Source of the DNA: an uncultured Acetobacteraceae bacterium
Lineage (GTDB): Bacteria; Pseudomonadota; Alphaproteobacteria; Acetobacterales; Acetobacteraceae
Assembly (NCBI GenBank): GCA_943912335.1
Contig: CALTUD010000043.1
Span: forward strand, 1-20,162
Length of the DNA: 20,162 nt
Direction of reading: 5' to 3'
Part shown: piece after piece, positions 7,308-15,071 of the stretch
Layout of the letters: every line of letters begins with the position of its first letter
Numbering within the stretch: the stretch's first letter is position 1
The notes under the pieces: generated by a model
What the model saw: only the letters and a program-made list of their open reading frames with translations
What the model was told of the DNA's origin: nothing
Databases searched by the model: none
Position numbers and translations under genes: made by a program

Positions 7308-8138
7308 ATGACGAGAAATGCGGAGTGCGGTCCGATCGAAGGCGCGGTGTCCGTATCCCGTCTTGCCTGGCGCGGCGCGTCGCTGGAACAGGGATCGCGT
7401 ATCGTGGCGGAGGAACTGCCTCTGGTGCTGTCGTTCAACCGCATCTCGCATGCCGTGATGCTGGCCAGTCCGATCGATCTGGAGGATTTCGCGATCGGGT
7501 TCAGCCTCGCCGACGGGGTGATCGAACGGGCGGACCAGATCCTTACCTTCGAGGCGGTTCGCCTGGGGGATCCGGCGCAGGGAATCGAGCTACGCATGGG
7601 CTTGTCGCCCGAACGCCTGGACGCCCTGGACGGCCGCCGCCGCTACATCGCCGGGCCCAGCGGCTGCGGTCTGTGCGGCCTGGAAAGCCTGGAGGCGGCA
7701 CTGCGGCCGATGCGGCAGGTGGCGCCCGGCCCGGTCTATGCCGCCGAAGCAATCGCCGACGCGGTCGGCTCTTTGCGCGAGGCGCAGGCGCTGAACCGGG
7801 AAACCCGCGCCGTGCATGCCGCCGGGTTCTGGCGCGAGGCGGATGGGCTGATGCTGCTGCGCGAGGATGTCGGGCGGCACAATGCGCTCGACAAACTGCA
7901 CGGCGCGCTGGCCCGGCGCGGCATTGATCCCGCGACCGGCATCGTGGTGATGACCAGCCGGGTTTCGGTCGAGCTCGTGCAGAAAACAGCCGCCATGGGC
8001 GCGCCGGTGCTGGCGGCGATCTCCGCCCCGACCAGCCTCGCCATCGCCACCGCGCAGGAGGCAGGCATCACCCTGGTCGCCGTCGCGCGCGATGACGGGT
8101 TCGAGGTCTTCACCCATGCGGAGCGTGTCGTTAGGTAA
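7308..8138 (+). CDS. fdhD: Formate dehydrogenase accessory sulfurtransferase FdhD
   Basis: A 276-residue protein of normal FdhD length. FdhD carries sulfur from the cysteine desulfurase IscS to bis-MGD so that formate-dehydrogenase-type enzymes become active. The sulfur-relay loop is seen as SGCGLCGLES (C120, C123). The conserved LLREDVGRHNALDKLHG, VVMTSRVSVELVQK and a C-terminal cytidine-deaminase-like fold region are also present. ATG 7308 is preceded by GGACGGAG, a good ribosome-binding site. The longer in-frame upstream reading (from 6789) is antisense to the neighbouring gene and is not used. Its position opposite the YdeP-type gene argues that this enzyme needs a sulfurated cofactor. 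Confidence 0.95.
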   Translation: MTRNAECGPIEGAVSVSRLAWRGASLEQGSRIVAEELPLVLSFNRISHAVMLASPIDLEDFAIGFSLADGVIERADQILTFEAVRLGDPAQGIELRMGLSPERLDALDGRRRYIAGPSGCGLCGLESLEAALRPMRQVAPGPVYAAEAIADAVGSLREAQALNRETRAVHAAGFWREADGLMLLREDVGRHNALDKLHGALARRGIDPATGIVVMTSRVSVELVQKTAAMGAPVLAAISAPTSLAIATAQEAGITLVAVARDDGFEVFTHAERVVR

Positions 8139-8151
8139 GAGATGCTGGCAC

Positions 8152-8278
8152 AAGTCTTCTTTTTCTGAAGAAAAAGAAGCAAAAAGACTTTTATCCGTTT
8201 GGTGTTCTCGAACTTGGCAATTTCTCCGCCCTAAACGGACAAGAGTTTTTTGGTTCTTTTTTGGCAAAAAAGAACACC
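8152..8278. repeat. AT-rich composite palindromic intergenic element, probably a bidirectional terminator
   Basis: This lies between the convergent fdhD and ABC transporter genes and is strikingly A/T-rich against a GC-rich background. It contains three inverted repeats. The first is CTTCTTTTTC / GAAAAAGAAG (8156-8165 / 8170-8179, loop TGAA), nested in AAGTCTT / AAGACTT (8152-8158 / 8184-8190). The second is TCCGTTT / AAACGGA (8194-8200 / 8233-8239). The third is GTTCTTTTTT / AAAAAAGAAC (8253-8262 / 8266-8275, loop GGC). Similar A/T-rich palindromes are dispersed between genes in acetic acid bacteria (general recollection, not searched). Position and U-rich arms fit termination from both sides. 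Confidence 0.7.
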
Positions 8279-10119
8279 TACCCCATAGGCCAGACCTGTA
8301 TTGCCGCCGGATCAATCGAAACCCGGCACACGCCCGGGAGCGGGCAATCCGGATCGGCCAGCGCGTCCAACTCGGCATCGCCGATCCTGAGCCGCAAACG
8401 CCTCTGCCCGTCGAATGCCTCTCCCCGCTGAAGCAGGAGCGCCGGATACGCGCCATCCGGCCCGACACGGAGCTGATGCGGCCGCACGGTCCAGCCCACC
8501 GCACCCGGCTGGAGCGGCAATCCGGACACGTGCAAGACCACGCCCGCACCGATCTCGATCCGGTCCGGCCCAATCACCACGCCGCGCGCCACCGTGCCCG
8601 CCCCCAGCAGCCGGGCCGCCTGCTCGGACACCGGACGGGCGAATAGCGCCGCCACCGGCCCGCTTTGCAACACCCGGCCGTGATCCAGCAGCAGCAGCTC
8701 ATCGGCCAGCAGCATCGCCTCCTCCGGGTCATGCGTGACCAGGATCGTGCGCAAACCCGTTTCCGCCTGGACGGCCAGCAGATCGCGCCCGAGTTGGCGG
8801 CGCAACGTCGTGTCCAGGGCCGAGAACGGCTCGTCCAGCAGAAGCAGCTGCGTGGCCCGCCGGCTCAAGGCCCGCGCCAGCGCCACGCGCTGCTGCTGGC
8901 CGAGCGACAACGCATCGGGCCGGCGCTGCGCCAGCGCATCCAGCCCCAGACGCTGCGACCAATGCCGCGCCAGAGCAGGATCCGCATCGGCGGCGAACAC
9001 GATCTGCTGCGCCACCGTCAGATGCGGAAACAGACCGAAGGACTGCGGCACCAAGGCGATCTGGCGTTGCTGCGGCGGCAAAGGACCGAGATCCTGCGCG
9101 CCGATCCGAAGCGCCCCTGGTTCCAGCCCGGCGATGGCGCGTAGGGTCATGGTCTTGCCAGAGCCGGACGCGCCGAGAATGGCCAGGCGGCGCGCCGTGC
9201 TGCGCCATTTCACCGCCAATGCAAATCCATCCAGGATGCGGTCGGCACACAGAACCAACGCCGGAGCCGGTTCGCATACGGAAACGACGGGCGAAACCGG
9301 CAAAGGCACAGGCTCCGCCAACACCGGCACTGGAAGCCGCCTCCGACCATGGTCGAGCGTCAGAAGCAGCCCCAATGCGCCCAAAGCGGCAAGCAGCGTC
9401 GGCGCGATCACCGGCAGCATCGCCGGCAGCCCTTCCGTGCCGAAGGCGAGATAGGTGAACACCGGCAGGGAATACGGGTGGTAGGCGACCATCGCCGTGG
9501 CGCCGAACTCGCCGAACCCCCGCAGCCAGGCCAGAACCGCGCCGGCCAGGACCGCCCGCGCGCAGAGCGGCAGGGCGACGCGCCGGAAGATGGTGGAAGG
9601 CGGGTGACCGAGCGTGGCGGCGACATCCAGCAGTGCCGGATCGAGCGCCCGGAACGCAGACCGGGCCGCGACGATCAGGAACGGCGCCGATACGAACGCC
9701 TCCGCCAGAACGATGCCGGCGAAGCTGTCCGTGAGCCTGCCGCCGAACAGACGGCCGAGCGGGCTCGTGTAGCCGAGCAGAAACAGCAACAGCACGCCGG
9801 AGGACAACGGCGGCAAGGCCAGCGGCAATTGCACACCGAGCCCGATCGCGCGCCAGAACACAGCGCGCGGCCGCGCCCGATCCGCCTGCGCCAGCAGAAA
9901 ACCGAGCGGCACCCCGCCAAGCCCCACCAGCACCGTCGAGGTGGTGGCCGCGACCACAGAGACCAGCATCGCGGACAGGAGTCCGGCCCGGTCGGCGCCA
10001 CGCCAATCGGCCTGGAACAGAAACGGCACGGCCGACGCGAACGGAGCCAGCAGATACAGCGCCAGCAGCCCGCCCAGCAGAATAAGGACGGGCGTACCGC
10101 GCGATGCGGACAGCCTCAC
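8278..10119 (-). CDS. Fused ABC importer: permease plus ATPase (molybdate/tungstate type, ModB-ModC fusion)
   Basis: A single 613-residue chain combines two subunits that are normally separate. Residues 1-260 are a permease with about six hydrophobic segments (9-35, 46-77, 91-116, 132-152, 188-211, 234-255) and an EAA-type loop DVAATLGHPPSTIFRRVALPL (165-185). After a Pro/Val-rich linker (262-285), residues 290-500 are an ABC ATPase: Walker A GASGSGKT (316-323), Q-loop Q359, signature LSLGQ (404-408, a variant of LSGGQ), Walker B LLLLDE (425-430) and H463. Residues 505-613 look like a TOBE-type regulatory domain. The GTG start at 10119 overlaps the binding-protein stop (GTGA), so the two are coupled. 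Substrate is inferred from the partner and the adjacent Mo island; sulfate is less likely. Confidence 0.88.
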   Translation of the reverse strand: MRLSASRGTPVLILLGGLLALYLLAPFASAVPFLFQADWRGADRAGLLSAMLVSVVAATTSTVLVGLGGVPLGFLLAQADRARPRAVFWRAIGLGVQLPLALPPLSSGVLLLFLLGYTSPLGRLFGGRLTDSFAGIVLAEAFVSAPFLIVAARSAFRALDPALLDVAATLGHPPSTIFRRVALPLCARAVLAGAVLAWLRGFGEFGATAMVAYHPYSLPVFTYLAFGTEGLPAMLPVIAPTLLAALGALGLLLTLDHGRRRLPVPVLAEPVPLPVSPVVSVCEPAPALVLCADRILDGFALAVKWRSTARRLAILGASGSGKTMTLRAIAGLEPGALRIGAQDLGPLPPQQRQIALVPQSFGLFPHLTVAQQIVFAADADPALARHWSQRLGLDALAQRRPDALSLGQQQRVALARALSRRATQLLLLDEPFSALDTTLRRQLGRDLLAVQAETGLRTILVTHDPEEAMLLADELLLLDHGRVLQSGPVAALFARPVSEQAARLLGAGTVARGVVIGPDRIEIGAGVVLHVSGLPLQPGAVGWTVRPHQLRVGPDGAYPALLLQRGEAFDGQRRLRLRIGDAELDALADPDCPLPGVCRVSIDPAAIQVWPMG

Positions 10120-11015
10120 CGGGCGGACAGCATCGCCCGCACCGCCGCCGGAATCCGGGCGACGTCGCCATGCGCCACGGGCGCGATCCGGTCCAGCCCA
10201 TGCGCGCGCATCACCGCAGCACCATCGGGCCCAAGCAGGAAGGCCACGAAGCGTTCGGCCCCGGAGGGGTTCGGCGCATCGCGCAGGATCGTCACCGTGT
10301 ACTGCGCGCTGACGCTCATCTCGGGCGGCGGCGCGATCGTGGCGAGATGAAGATCGGTCGCCTCGGTGAAATAGAAGAAGCCGACATCGATCGCACGCGA
10401 TTGCAGACGACCGACCAGGTTCTGTTCCGGACGCACCTGTTCGGGATTGTCCGGCGCGCCCAGAATGCGCTGCGCCAGCCCCGGTTTGCCCAGAACGGCC
10501 TCCGCCTTGCGCATCAGCTCCAGGGTGAATTTTCCCTTCGGGTCCAGCGCCGGATCGGTGCGGCCGATGCGAACGCCGGGCTGCTGCAACGCCTCGTACC
10601 AGGGCATATGCGCGAGGGCGGACGCGAAGGCGCTGTGCGGATCGTAGCCCAGCACCACCGGGGAGCGGGCGAACGTGACATACCAGTCCACCCAGTCGCC
10701 GTTGGCAGCACCGGTGAGCTGATCGTCCGCCGAGGGGCTGGCGGAGATGAACACGTCGCCTCGGCGTAGATGGTTACGGATTTGGTTGGCGAGACCGTTG
10801 GAGCCACCGGCGAAGGCGAGAACGGTGCCTCCGGTCTGCTGATGGAAGGCCGGCGCGATCCCGTGCTCCATCAACGCCACCAGCGAGCCGGCATGAAGCA
10901 CCGACACGTCGCCGACCGGCGCCTCGGCCCGAGCACGCCCGGACAGGCCCAGTGTCGCAGCCCCCAGCAGAAAACCGCGACGCGGCACACGCCCGAAACC
11001 GTTCGAATGCTGCAT
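10116..11015 (-). CDS. Periplasmic molybdate/tungstate-binding protein (WtpA/ModA-like) with Tat-like signal
   Basis: A 299-residue solute-binding protein. The N-terminus VPRRGFLLGAATLGLSGRARA (residues 10-30) has twin arginines and an ARA|EA cleavage site, so Tat export is possible. The mature start DVSVLHAGSLVALME, the block FAGGSNGLANQI, DWYVTFARSPVVLGY and especially PGVRIGRTDPALDPKGKF resemble the archaeal WtpA/group-2 ModA class. In that class an Asp and a Glu complete octahedral metal coordination; the Asp would lie in the TDP motif here and the Glu probably in RPEQNLVG (inference). ATG 11015 follows an AGGA about 9 nt upstream. Four-base overlap with the fused permease-ATPase gene supports one importer. 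Confidence 0.83.
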   Translation of the reverse strand: MQHSNGFGRVPRRGFLLGAATLGLSGRARAEAPVGDVSVLHAGSLVALMEHGIAPAFHQQTGGTVLAFAGGSNGLANQIRNHLRRGDVFISASPSADDQLTGAANGDWVDWYVTFARSPVVLGYDPHSAFASALAHMPWYEALQQPGVRIGRTDPALDPKGKFTLELMRKAEAVLGKPGLAQRILGAPDNPEQVRPEQNLVGRLQSRAIDVGFFYFTEATDLHLATIAPPPEMSVSAQYTVTILRDAPNPSGAERFVAFLLGPDGAAVMRAHGLDRIAPVAHGDVARIPAAVRAMLSAR

Positions 11016-11046
11016 CCGTCTGCGTCCTGCTTCCCTTGAACAAGGA

Positions 11047-11072
11047 CGGATCAGCGCATGCACGCCGATCCG
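11047..11072. promoter_or_regulatory. Imperfect palindrome upstream of the transporter operon
   Basis: CGGATCAGCG (11047-11056) and CGCCGATCCG (11063-11072) form 10-bp arms with one mismatch around CATGCA. It lies 32-57 bp upstream of the binding-protein start, in the expected promoter zone on the minus strand. It does not resemble the TATA-rich ModE operator. It may be an operator for an unknown regulator or a chance structure. Confidence 0.3.
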
Positions 11073-11099
11073 AAGCAAGCCGCGACCCCGGCGAAGCGA

Positions 11100-11118
11100 A
11101 CGCCGAACCGTCCGGCGT
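11100..11118. terminator. Hairpin after the sugar-acid operon
   Basis: ACGCCG (11100-11105) and CGGCGT (11113-11118) enclose a 7-nt loop, 15 nt after the stop of the fumarylacetoacetate-hydrolase-family gene. It may end the minus-strand sugar operon before the transporter operon begins. No T-run follows, so confidence is low. Confidence 0.3.
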
Positions 11119-11132
11119 CGCGCGAGGCGGCG

Positions 11133-11981
11133 TCAGGCCGTCGCGTAAGGCGACGGCACCAGCCGCTGTTCCTGCACGCCGAGCCCGGCGATACCGAGAC
11201 GCATGCGCTGCCCGGCCCGAAGATAGAGCGGCGGCTTCTGCCCCAGCCCGACGCCCGGCGGCGTTCCCGTGCTCAGCACGTCGCCCGGCTGCAGCGACAT
11301 GAACTGGCTGACATAGCTGACCAGCTTCGCGACGGGGAAGATCATCGTCCGGGTGTTGCCGTTCTGGAAACGCTTGCCATCGACCTCCAGCCAGAGATCG
11401 AGATCCTGCGGGTCCGGCACCTCGTCGGGCGTGACCAGCCACGGGCCGGTCGGGCCGAACGTGTCGTAGCCCTTGCCTTTATCCCAAAGACCGCCGCGCT
11501 CCATCTGGAAGGCGCGCTCGGACACGTCGTTGATCACGCAGTAGCCGGCGACATGGCTCAGCGCGTCGGCTTCGCTGACATGACGTGCGACGCTGCCGAT
11601 CACCACGCCGAGTTCGACCTCCCAATCGGTCTTGCTCGAGCCGGGCGGAATGAACACGTCGTCGTTCGGCCCGCAAACGGCACTCGTCGCCTTGAAGAAG
11701 ATGACCGGCTCGGTCGGGATCGGCGCGCCGGACTCGGCCGCGTGGTCGGCATAGTTCAGCCCGATGCAGACGAACTTGCCGATTCGCCCGACGCAGGCGC
11801 CGATGCGGCTGTCTTCCGGCGCCAGCGGCAGCGAAGCAGGGTCGATGTCCAGGCCGGAAAGACGGCCGATCGTATCCGGGGTGATATCCTCGATCATACC
11901 GGACAGATCGCGGACCCGGCCGTCCGCATCGAGCACGCCGGCTCGTTCCTGACCGGCCGGTCCAAAGCGAAGGAATTTCAT
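11133..11981 (-). CDS. Fumarylacetoacetate hydrolase-family protein (probable 2,4-diketo-3-deoxy-sugar-acid hydrolase)
   Basis: A 282-residue FAH-superfamily C-C hydrolase. Seen are FVCIGLNYADHAAESG (70-85), the metal-binding E121-x-E123 in DWEVELGVVIG with D152 in GYCVINDVSERA, then GKGYDTFGPTGPWLV and LSTGTPPGVGLGQKPP. This pattern is closest, from memory, to 2,4-didehydro-3-deoxy-L-rhamnonate hydrolase (LRA6) and its L-fuconate counterpart, which cleave diketo-deoxy-sugar acids to pyruvate and a hydroxyacid. It is the last gene of the gntR operon, 24 nt after the SDR that could make its substrate. Ureidoglycolate-lyase-type annotation is common for such proteins, but the context argues against it. 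The exact sugar acid is inferred. Confidence 0.85.
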   Translation of the reverse strand: MKFLRFGPAGQERAGVLDADGRVRDLSGMIEDITPDTIGRLSGLDIDPASLPLAPEDSRIGACVGRIGKFVCIGLNYADHAAESGAPIPTEPVIFFKATSAVCGPNDDVFIPPGSSKTDWEVELGVVIGSVARHVSEADALSHVAGYCVINDVSERAFQMERGGLWDKGKGYDTFGPTGPWLVTPDEVPDPQDLDLWLEVDGKRFQNGNTRTMIFPVAKLVSYVSQFMSLQPGDVLSTGTPPGVGLGQKPPLYLRAGQRMRLGIAGLGVQEQRLVPSPYATA

Positions 11982-12005
11982 GGACTGTCTCGCTTCCGTG
12001 TCGGA

Positions 12006-12773
12006 TCAGTTGGCGGCGCCGCCGTCGAGGATCATGCTCGATCCGGTCATGAACGTGCTCTCGTCGGACGCCAGGAACGCGACGGCGGCCGCGATCTCTT
12101 CAGCCGTGCCCAAACGGCCCATCGGCTGACGGGCAATGAAATCGGCCCGCGCGGCCACGGGGTCGGCGAACACCGCGATGCGCTCTTCCAGCGAGGGCGA
12201 AGCCACGGTGCCCGGACACACCGCATTGCAGCGTATGCCCCGCCCGACATAATCCGCCGCAACGGATTTGGTGAGGCCGATGACGGCCGCCTTGGACGCG
12301 CCATAGGCCGCACGACGCGGAAAACCTTTCACCGAGGACGCGACGGAGGCGATGTTGACGATGCTTCCCTTGCCCGCCTCCAGCATCGCCGGCAGCGTCG
12401 CCTGGATCACCAGGAACATCGAGCCGACATTGAGCTGGAACGAACGGTTCCAGTCCTCATAGCCTGCTTCGAGGATCGTTCCCTGATGTACCCAGCCAAC
12501 GCAATTCACGACGACATCGAAACGCCGCCCCGACAAAGCCGCTTCCACGGAAGCCGGATCGGCCGCGTCGAACACCAGAGTCTCGATGCCGGCCGCCTCG
12601 AGTTCGGCAAGCTTGGCCGCGTTCACGTCGGCCGCGATCACACGGGCCCCTTCCAGCGCCAGACGCAGCGCCGTGGCGCGGCCGATCCCCTGCGCCGCGG
12701 CGGTGACAAGAGCGTGCCGCCCTTCGAGGCGACGCACGGTCGGCGCCGAAGACATTGCGGATGATTCGCTCAT
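12006..12773 (-). CDS. SDR-family dehydrogenase, DHRS6/2-keto-3-deoxy-L-fuconate (LRA5)-like
   Basis: A 255-residue classical short-chain dehydrogenase. The cofactor loop is TAAAQGIG (24-31). D49 after the second strand indicates NAD rather than NADP. The catalytic set is S143, Y157 and K161 (SVASSVKG and YGASK). The segments SSVKGFPRRAAYGASK, CNAVCPGTVASPSL and FLASDESTFMTG resemble DHRS6 and bacterial 2-keto-3-deoxy-L-fuconate or -rhamnonate 4-dehydrogenases. ATG 12773 has a good AAGGAAG site upstream; ATG at residue 7 is an alternative. It lies 20 nt after the lyxose-isomerase-like gene and 24 nt before the FAH-family gene. The SDR-hydrolase pair is the signature of hydrolytic, non-phosphorylative sugar-acid routes. 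Substrate assignment is inference. Confidence 0.85.
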   Translation of the reverse strand: MSESSAMSSAPTVRRLEGRHALVTAAAQGIGRATALRLALEGARVIAADVNAAKLAELEAAGIETLVFDAADPASVEAALSGRRFDVVVNCVGWVHQGTILEAGYEDWNRSFQLNVGSMFLVIQATLPAMLEAGKGSIVNIASVASSVKGFPRRAAYGASKAAVIGLTKSVAADYVGRGIRCNAVCPGTVASPSLEERIAVFADPVAARADFIARQPMGRLGTAEEIAAAVAFLASDESTFMTGSSMILDGGAAN

Positions 12774-12793
12774 GACGATCTTCCTTTTCTGGT

Positions 12794-13489
12794 TCAGCCG
12801 AAGGACGCAGGGTCGTCGTTGACGAGCAGGCGCAGCGGCGGTGCGTCTTCCACGACCGCCGCGAAGCGCGGAACCGGTTCGGCGAAGACGTTGTCCGTGG
12901 AATCGTCGTTGATCGTCGACACCTCACCGACGACCACATCGCCGTTCTCGCCCCAGAAGGCATGGTAGGTGCCGGGAAACAGCGTGATGCTCTCGCCCGC
13001 TGCGAGCCGGATGATGCTGCCGGCCGGCAGGCGGCGCGCACGACCGTCCAGATGCGCGACGACGTCGCCGTCGCGATCGACGCTGCCGTCCGGATTCATG
13101 CCGAACACTTTGATCGCCAACACAGCGCCGTCCTGCAACGGCGCGCGATGGATGATGTCCTCGACCTTCTGCAGATGGCGATGCAGCGGGGTGAGCTGGT
13201 CGCGCCGGGAGATCATGATCTTCTCGGCGTAAGGACGGTTCCCAGCGACATCGCTGCGATTGACGCCGTTGCGCAGGGTGAACAACAGCAATCCTTGCGC
13301 GTCGAAGCGCTCGCTGCCGAAATCCGTCACGTCCCAGCCGAGGCTGGCCGCACGCATGACGGCCGCCTCCGCCGCATGGTGACGCCATTCCTGCAGCGTC
13401 CAGTGTGCGAAAGCCGGGAGAAAGAAGCCGATCTTGCGGAAATCCGCTTCGGCCTGCGTGATGAGCGCGTTGAGCGTGGATCGTTTCAC
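12794..13489 (-). CDS. D-lyxose/D-mannose isomerase-family cupin sugar isomerase
   Basis: A 231-residue cupin-type aldose-ketose isomerase similar to the D-lyxose ketol-isomerase family (PF07385, E. coli O157 Z5688 type, about 227 aa). Family blocks are FAHWTLQEWR, SLGWDVTDFGSERF, LFTLRNG, PYAEKIMI, FPGTYHAFWGE and the C-terminal GEVSTINDDSTDN. The likely metal ligands H103, H105 and E110 (TPLHRHLQKVED) and H176 (TYHAFW) are all present. Known members interconvert D-lyxose/D-xylulose and D-mannose/D-fructose. Next to uxuA a role on a hexuronate, for example glucuronate to fructuronate, is possible but unproven. The start codon is GTG 13489; the alternative ATG just upstream is out of frame and stops at once. 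It lies 34 nt after the preceding SDR gene. Confidence 0.88.
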   Translation of the reverse strand: MKRSTLNALITQAEADFRKIGFFLPAFAHWTLQEWRHHAAEAAVMRAASLGWDVTDFGSERFDAQGLLLFTLRNGVNRSDVAGNRPYAEKIMISRRDQLTPLHRHLQKVEDIIHRAPLQDGAVLAIKVFGMNPDGSVDRDGDVVAHLDGRARRLPAGSIIRLAAGESITLFPGTYHAFWGENGDVVVGEVSTINDDSTDNVFAEPVPRFAAVVEDAPPLRLLVNDDPASFG

Positions 13490-13523
13490 GATGTCATCTT
13501 CTGTTGGAGCCGCAACGGTCTTT

Positions 13524-14309
13524 TCAGCGCACCGCGATCGCCGCGGTCAGCCCACCATCGATCCGGTGGTCGCTGCCGGTGATGAAGGTGGCTTTGGAGG
13601 AGGCGAGAAACGCCGCGAGTTCGGCGATCTCTTCCGGTTCGGCGATTCGTCCGATCGGATGCGCATCGCCGAAGCGGGCGAACACGGCATCGAGATCGGC
13701 ATCCGGCCCGTCGAAGGTTTGCGCCGCCAGGGCCAGGATCGGCGTGCGCACCGAGGCCGGGCTGATCGACACGACGCGGATGTTCTCGCGCGCATGGTCG
13801 AGCGCCATCGTCCGCGTCAGCGCATGGATCGCCCCCTTGGAAGCGACATAGGCGGCGACACCGGCCTGACAGGCAAAACCCTGCACGCTGGACACGTTGA
13901 CGATCACGCCGCCTCCGCGCCGGCGCAAGGCGGGAATGCCATAATGCGCCGTCAGGTGGATCGAACCGACATTCACCTTCAGGCATTGCAGGAACGTTTG
14001 CGGCGATGTCTCGACGCTGTCTCCGTAAGGGTGGATCGCCGCGGAATTGACGATGATATCCAGCCCGCCATGACGCGAAACGATCTCGCCGACCGCACGC
14101 TCGACCTGATCCGGTTCCGACACGTCGGTCTGCAACACCGTCAGGGAAAGCCCGGCGTCGCGCGCCGTTTCCGCCAGGGCCGCGTTGTTCGTCGCGTCGA
14201 TACCGAGCGCCACGACATCGGCGCCGCCCTGTGCCAGCCGGAGCGCGATGGCGCGGCCGATGCCGCTGCTGCCCGTCACCAGCGCGATTTTCCCGGAAAA
14301 CTCGCTCAC
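13524..14309 (-). CDS. SDR-family oxidoreductase (candidate fructuronate reductase/mannonate dehydrogenase)
   Basis: A 261-residue classical SDR with TGSSGIGRAIA (12-22), NSAA (88-91), S141 and Y154-x3-K158 (AAYVASKGA), ending in ITGSDHRIDGGLTA. The GTG start at 14309 overlaps the gntR stop as GTGA and is preceded by a strong AAGGAGG, so it is well expressed and coupled to the regulator. No UxuB is present in the window. An SDR beside uxuA could reduce D-fructuronate to D-mannonate or oxidise another polyol or lactone in the same route. The sequence alone does not fix the substrate. Confidence 0.82.
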   Translation of the reverse strand: MSEFSGKIALVTGSSGIGRAIALRLAQGGADVVALGIDATNNAALAETARDAGLSLTVLQTDVSEPDQVERAVGEIVSRHGGLDIIVNSAAIHPYGDSVETSPQTFLQCLKVNVGSIHLTAHYGIPALRRRGGGVIVNVSSVQGFACQAGVAAYVASKGAIHALTRTMALDHARENIRVVSISPASVRTPILALAAQTFDGPDADLDAVFARFGDAHPIGRIAEPEEIAELAAFLASSKATFITGSDHRIDGGLTAAIAVR

Positions 14310-15016
14310 GATGCCTCCTTGACGGCGAAGAACTGAAGCCCGGCATCGAGATGCCGGTTCATGTGATAGGTGAAAGCGATCCTGTCGCGCTGCCGAAGAG
14401 CCGAGAGAATGTCGGCATGTTCCGACGCCACCGCATGCAAGGCCTCGCGTCGCGACTTGCCGATCTCCATCAGGCGCCGGATCACCGGCTCCAGCATGGC
14501 GTAGATATCGGACAGCGTGCGGTTGCTTGCCGCGTCGATCAGACTGCGATGAAACCGGTAATCGAGCTCCGATGCTTCGGCGACGCTGGTGGTCGCGGCC
14601 ATCCTGGTGTTCAGTTCGGCCATCGCCTCGAACGCCTCGTCGTCGATGCGCCCAGCGATCATGTTGAACAAATTCATCTCCGTCAGGCGGCGGAACCCCT
14701 GAATGTCGCGGAACGTGTCGGCCGAAATCTCCATCGCAAAGGAGAACAGATCGGTCATGGCGCCCAACCGACCGTCGATGATGATGGCGCCGACCTTCTT
14801 GCGCGATTCCACCACCCCGTAGGCTTTCAGGGTCCGCACCGCCTCGCGGATGGTGTTGCGGCTGGTGGAGAACATGGCTCCGAGTTCGGCCTCGGTCGGC
14901 AAGACGTCGCCGACGCCCAGCTTCCGCTCACGGATCAGGGCGCGCATCTGCATCACCACCGCCTCAACGGCGGACGGGGACTCGGTTCCGGCTTCCGGCT
15001 CCACGATCTGCGCCAT
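14306..15016 (-). CDS. GntR-family transcriptional regulator, FadR/FCD subfamily
   Basis: A 236-residue regulator. The N-terminal winged helix-turn-helix is GDVLPTEAELGAMF with STSRNTIREAVRTLKAYG (residues 36-67). The C-terminal FCD ligand domain holds the metal-site residues D152 and H156 (LDYRFHRSL), H200 (SEHADIL) and H222 (NRHLD). FCD regulators of this type (UxuR, ExuR and relatives) usually repress sugar-acid catabolic genes and are released by a pathway intermediate. The gene is first in the minus-strand operon and divergent from uxuA. A 27-bp palindrome 56 bp upstream is its likely binding site, suggesting autoregulation and joint control of uxuA. ATG 15016 has GGGAGGTGG upstream. Confidence 0.92.
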   Translation of the reverse strand: MAQIVEPEAGTESPSAVEAVVMQMRALIRERKLGVGDVLPTEAELGAMFSTSRNTIREAVRTLKAYGVVESRKKVGAIIIDGRLGAMTDLFSFAMEISADTFRDIQGFRRLTEMNLFNMIAGRIDDEAFEAMAELNTRMAATTSVAEASELDYRFHRSLIDAASNRTLSDIYAMLEPVIRRLMEIGKSRREALHAVASEHADILSALRQRDRIAFTYHMNRHLDAGLQFFAVKEAS

Positions 15017-15071
15017 ATCTCGCGGCCACCTCCCGGCCCACCGACTTGCTACCAGCCCCTCCCGACCTGAA

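Noticed and set aside
8404..8408. Possible inactive ATPase because the signature reads LSLGQ instead of LSGGQ (protein residues 404-408)
   Set aside because: Walker A, Q-loop, Walker B and H-loop are intact, and signature variants at this position occur in active ABC importers.
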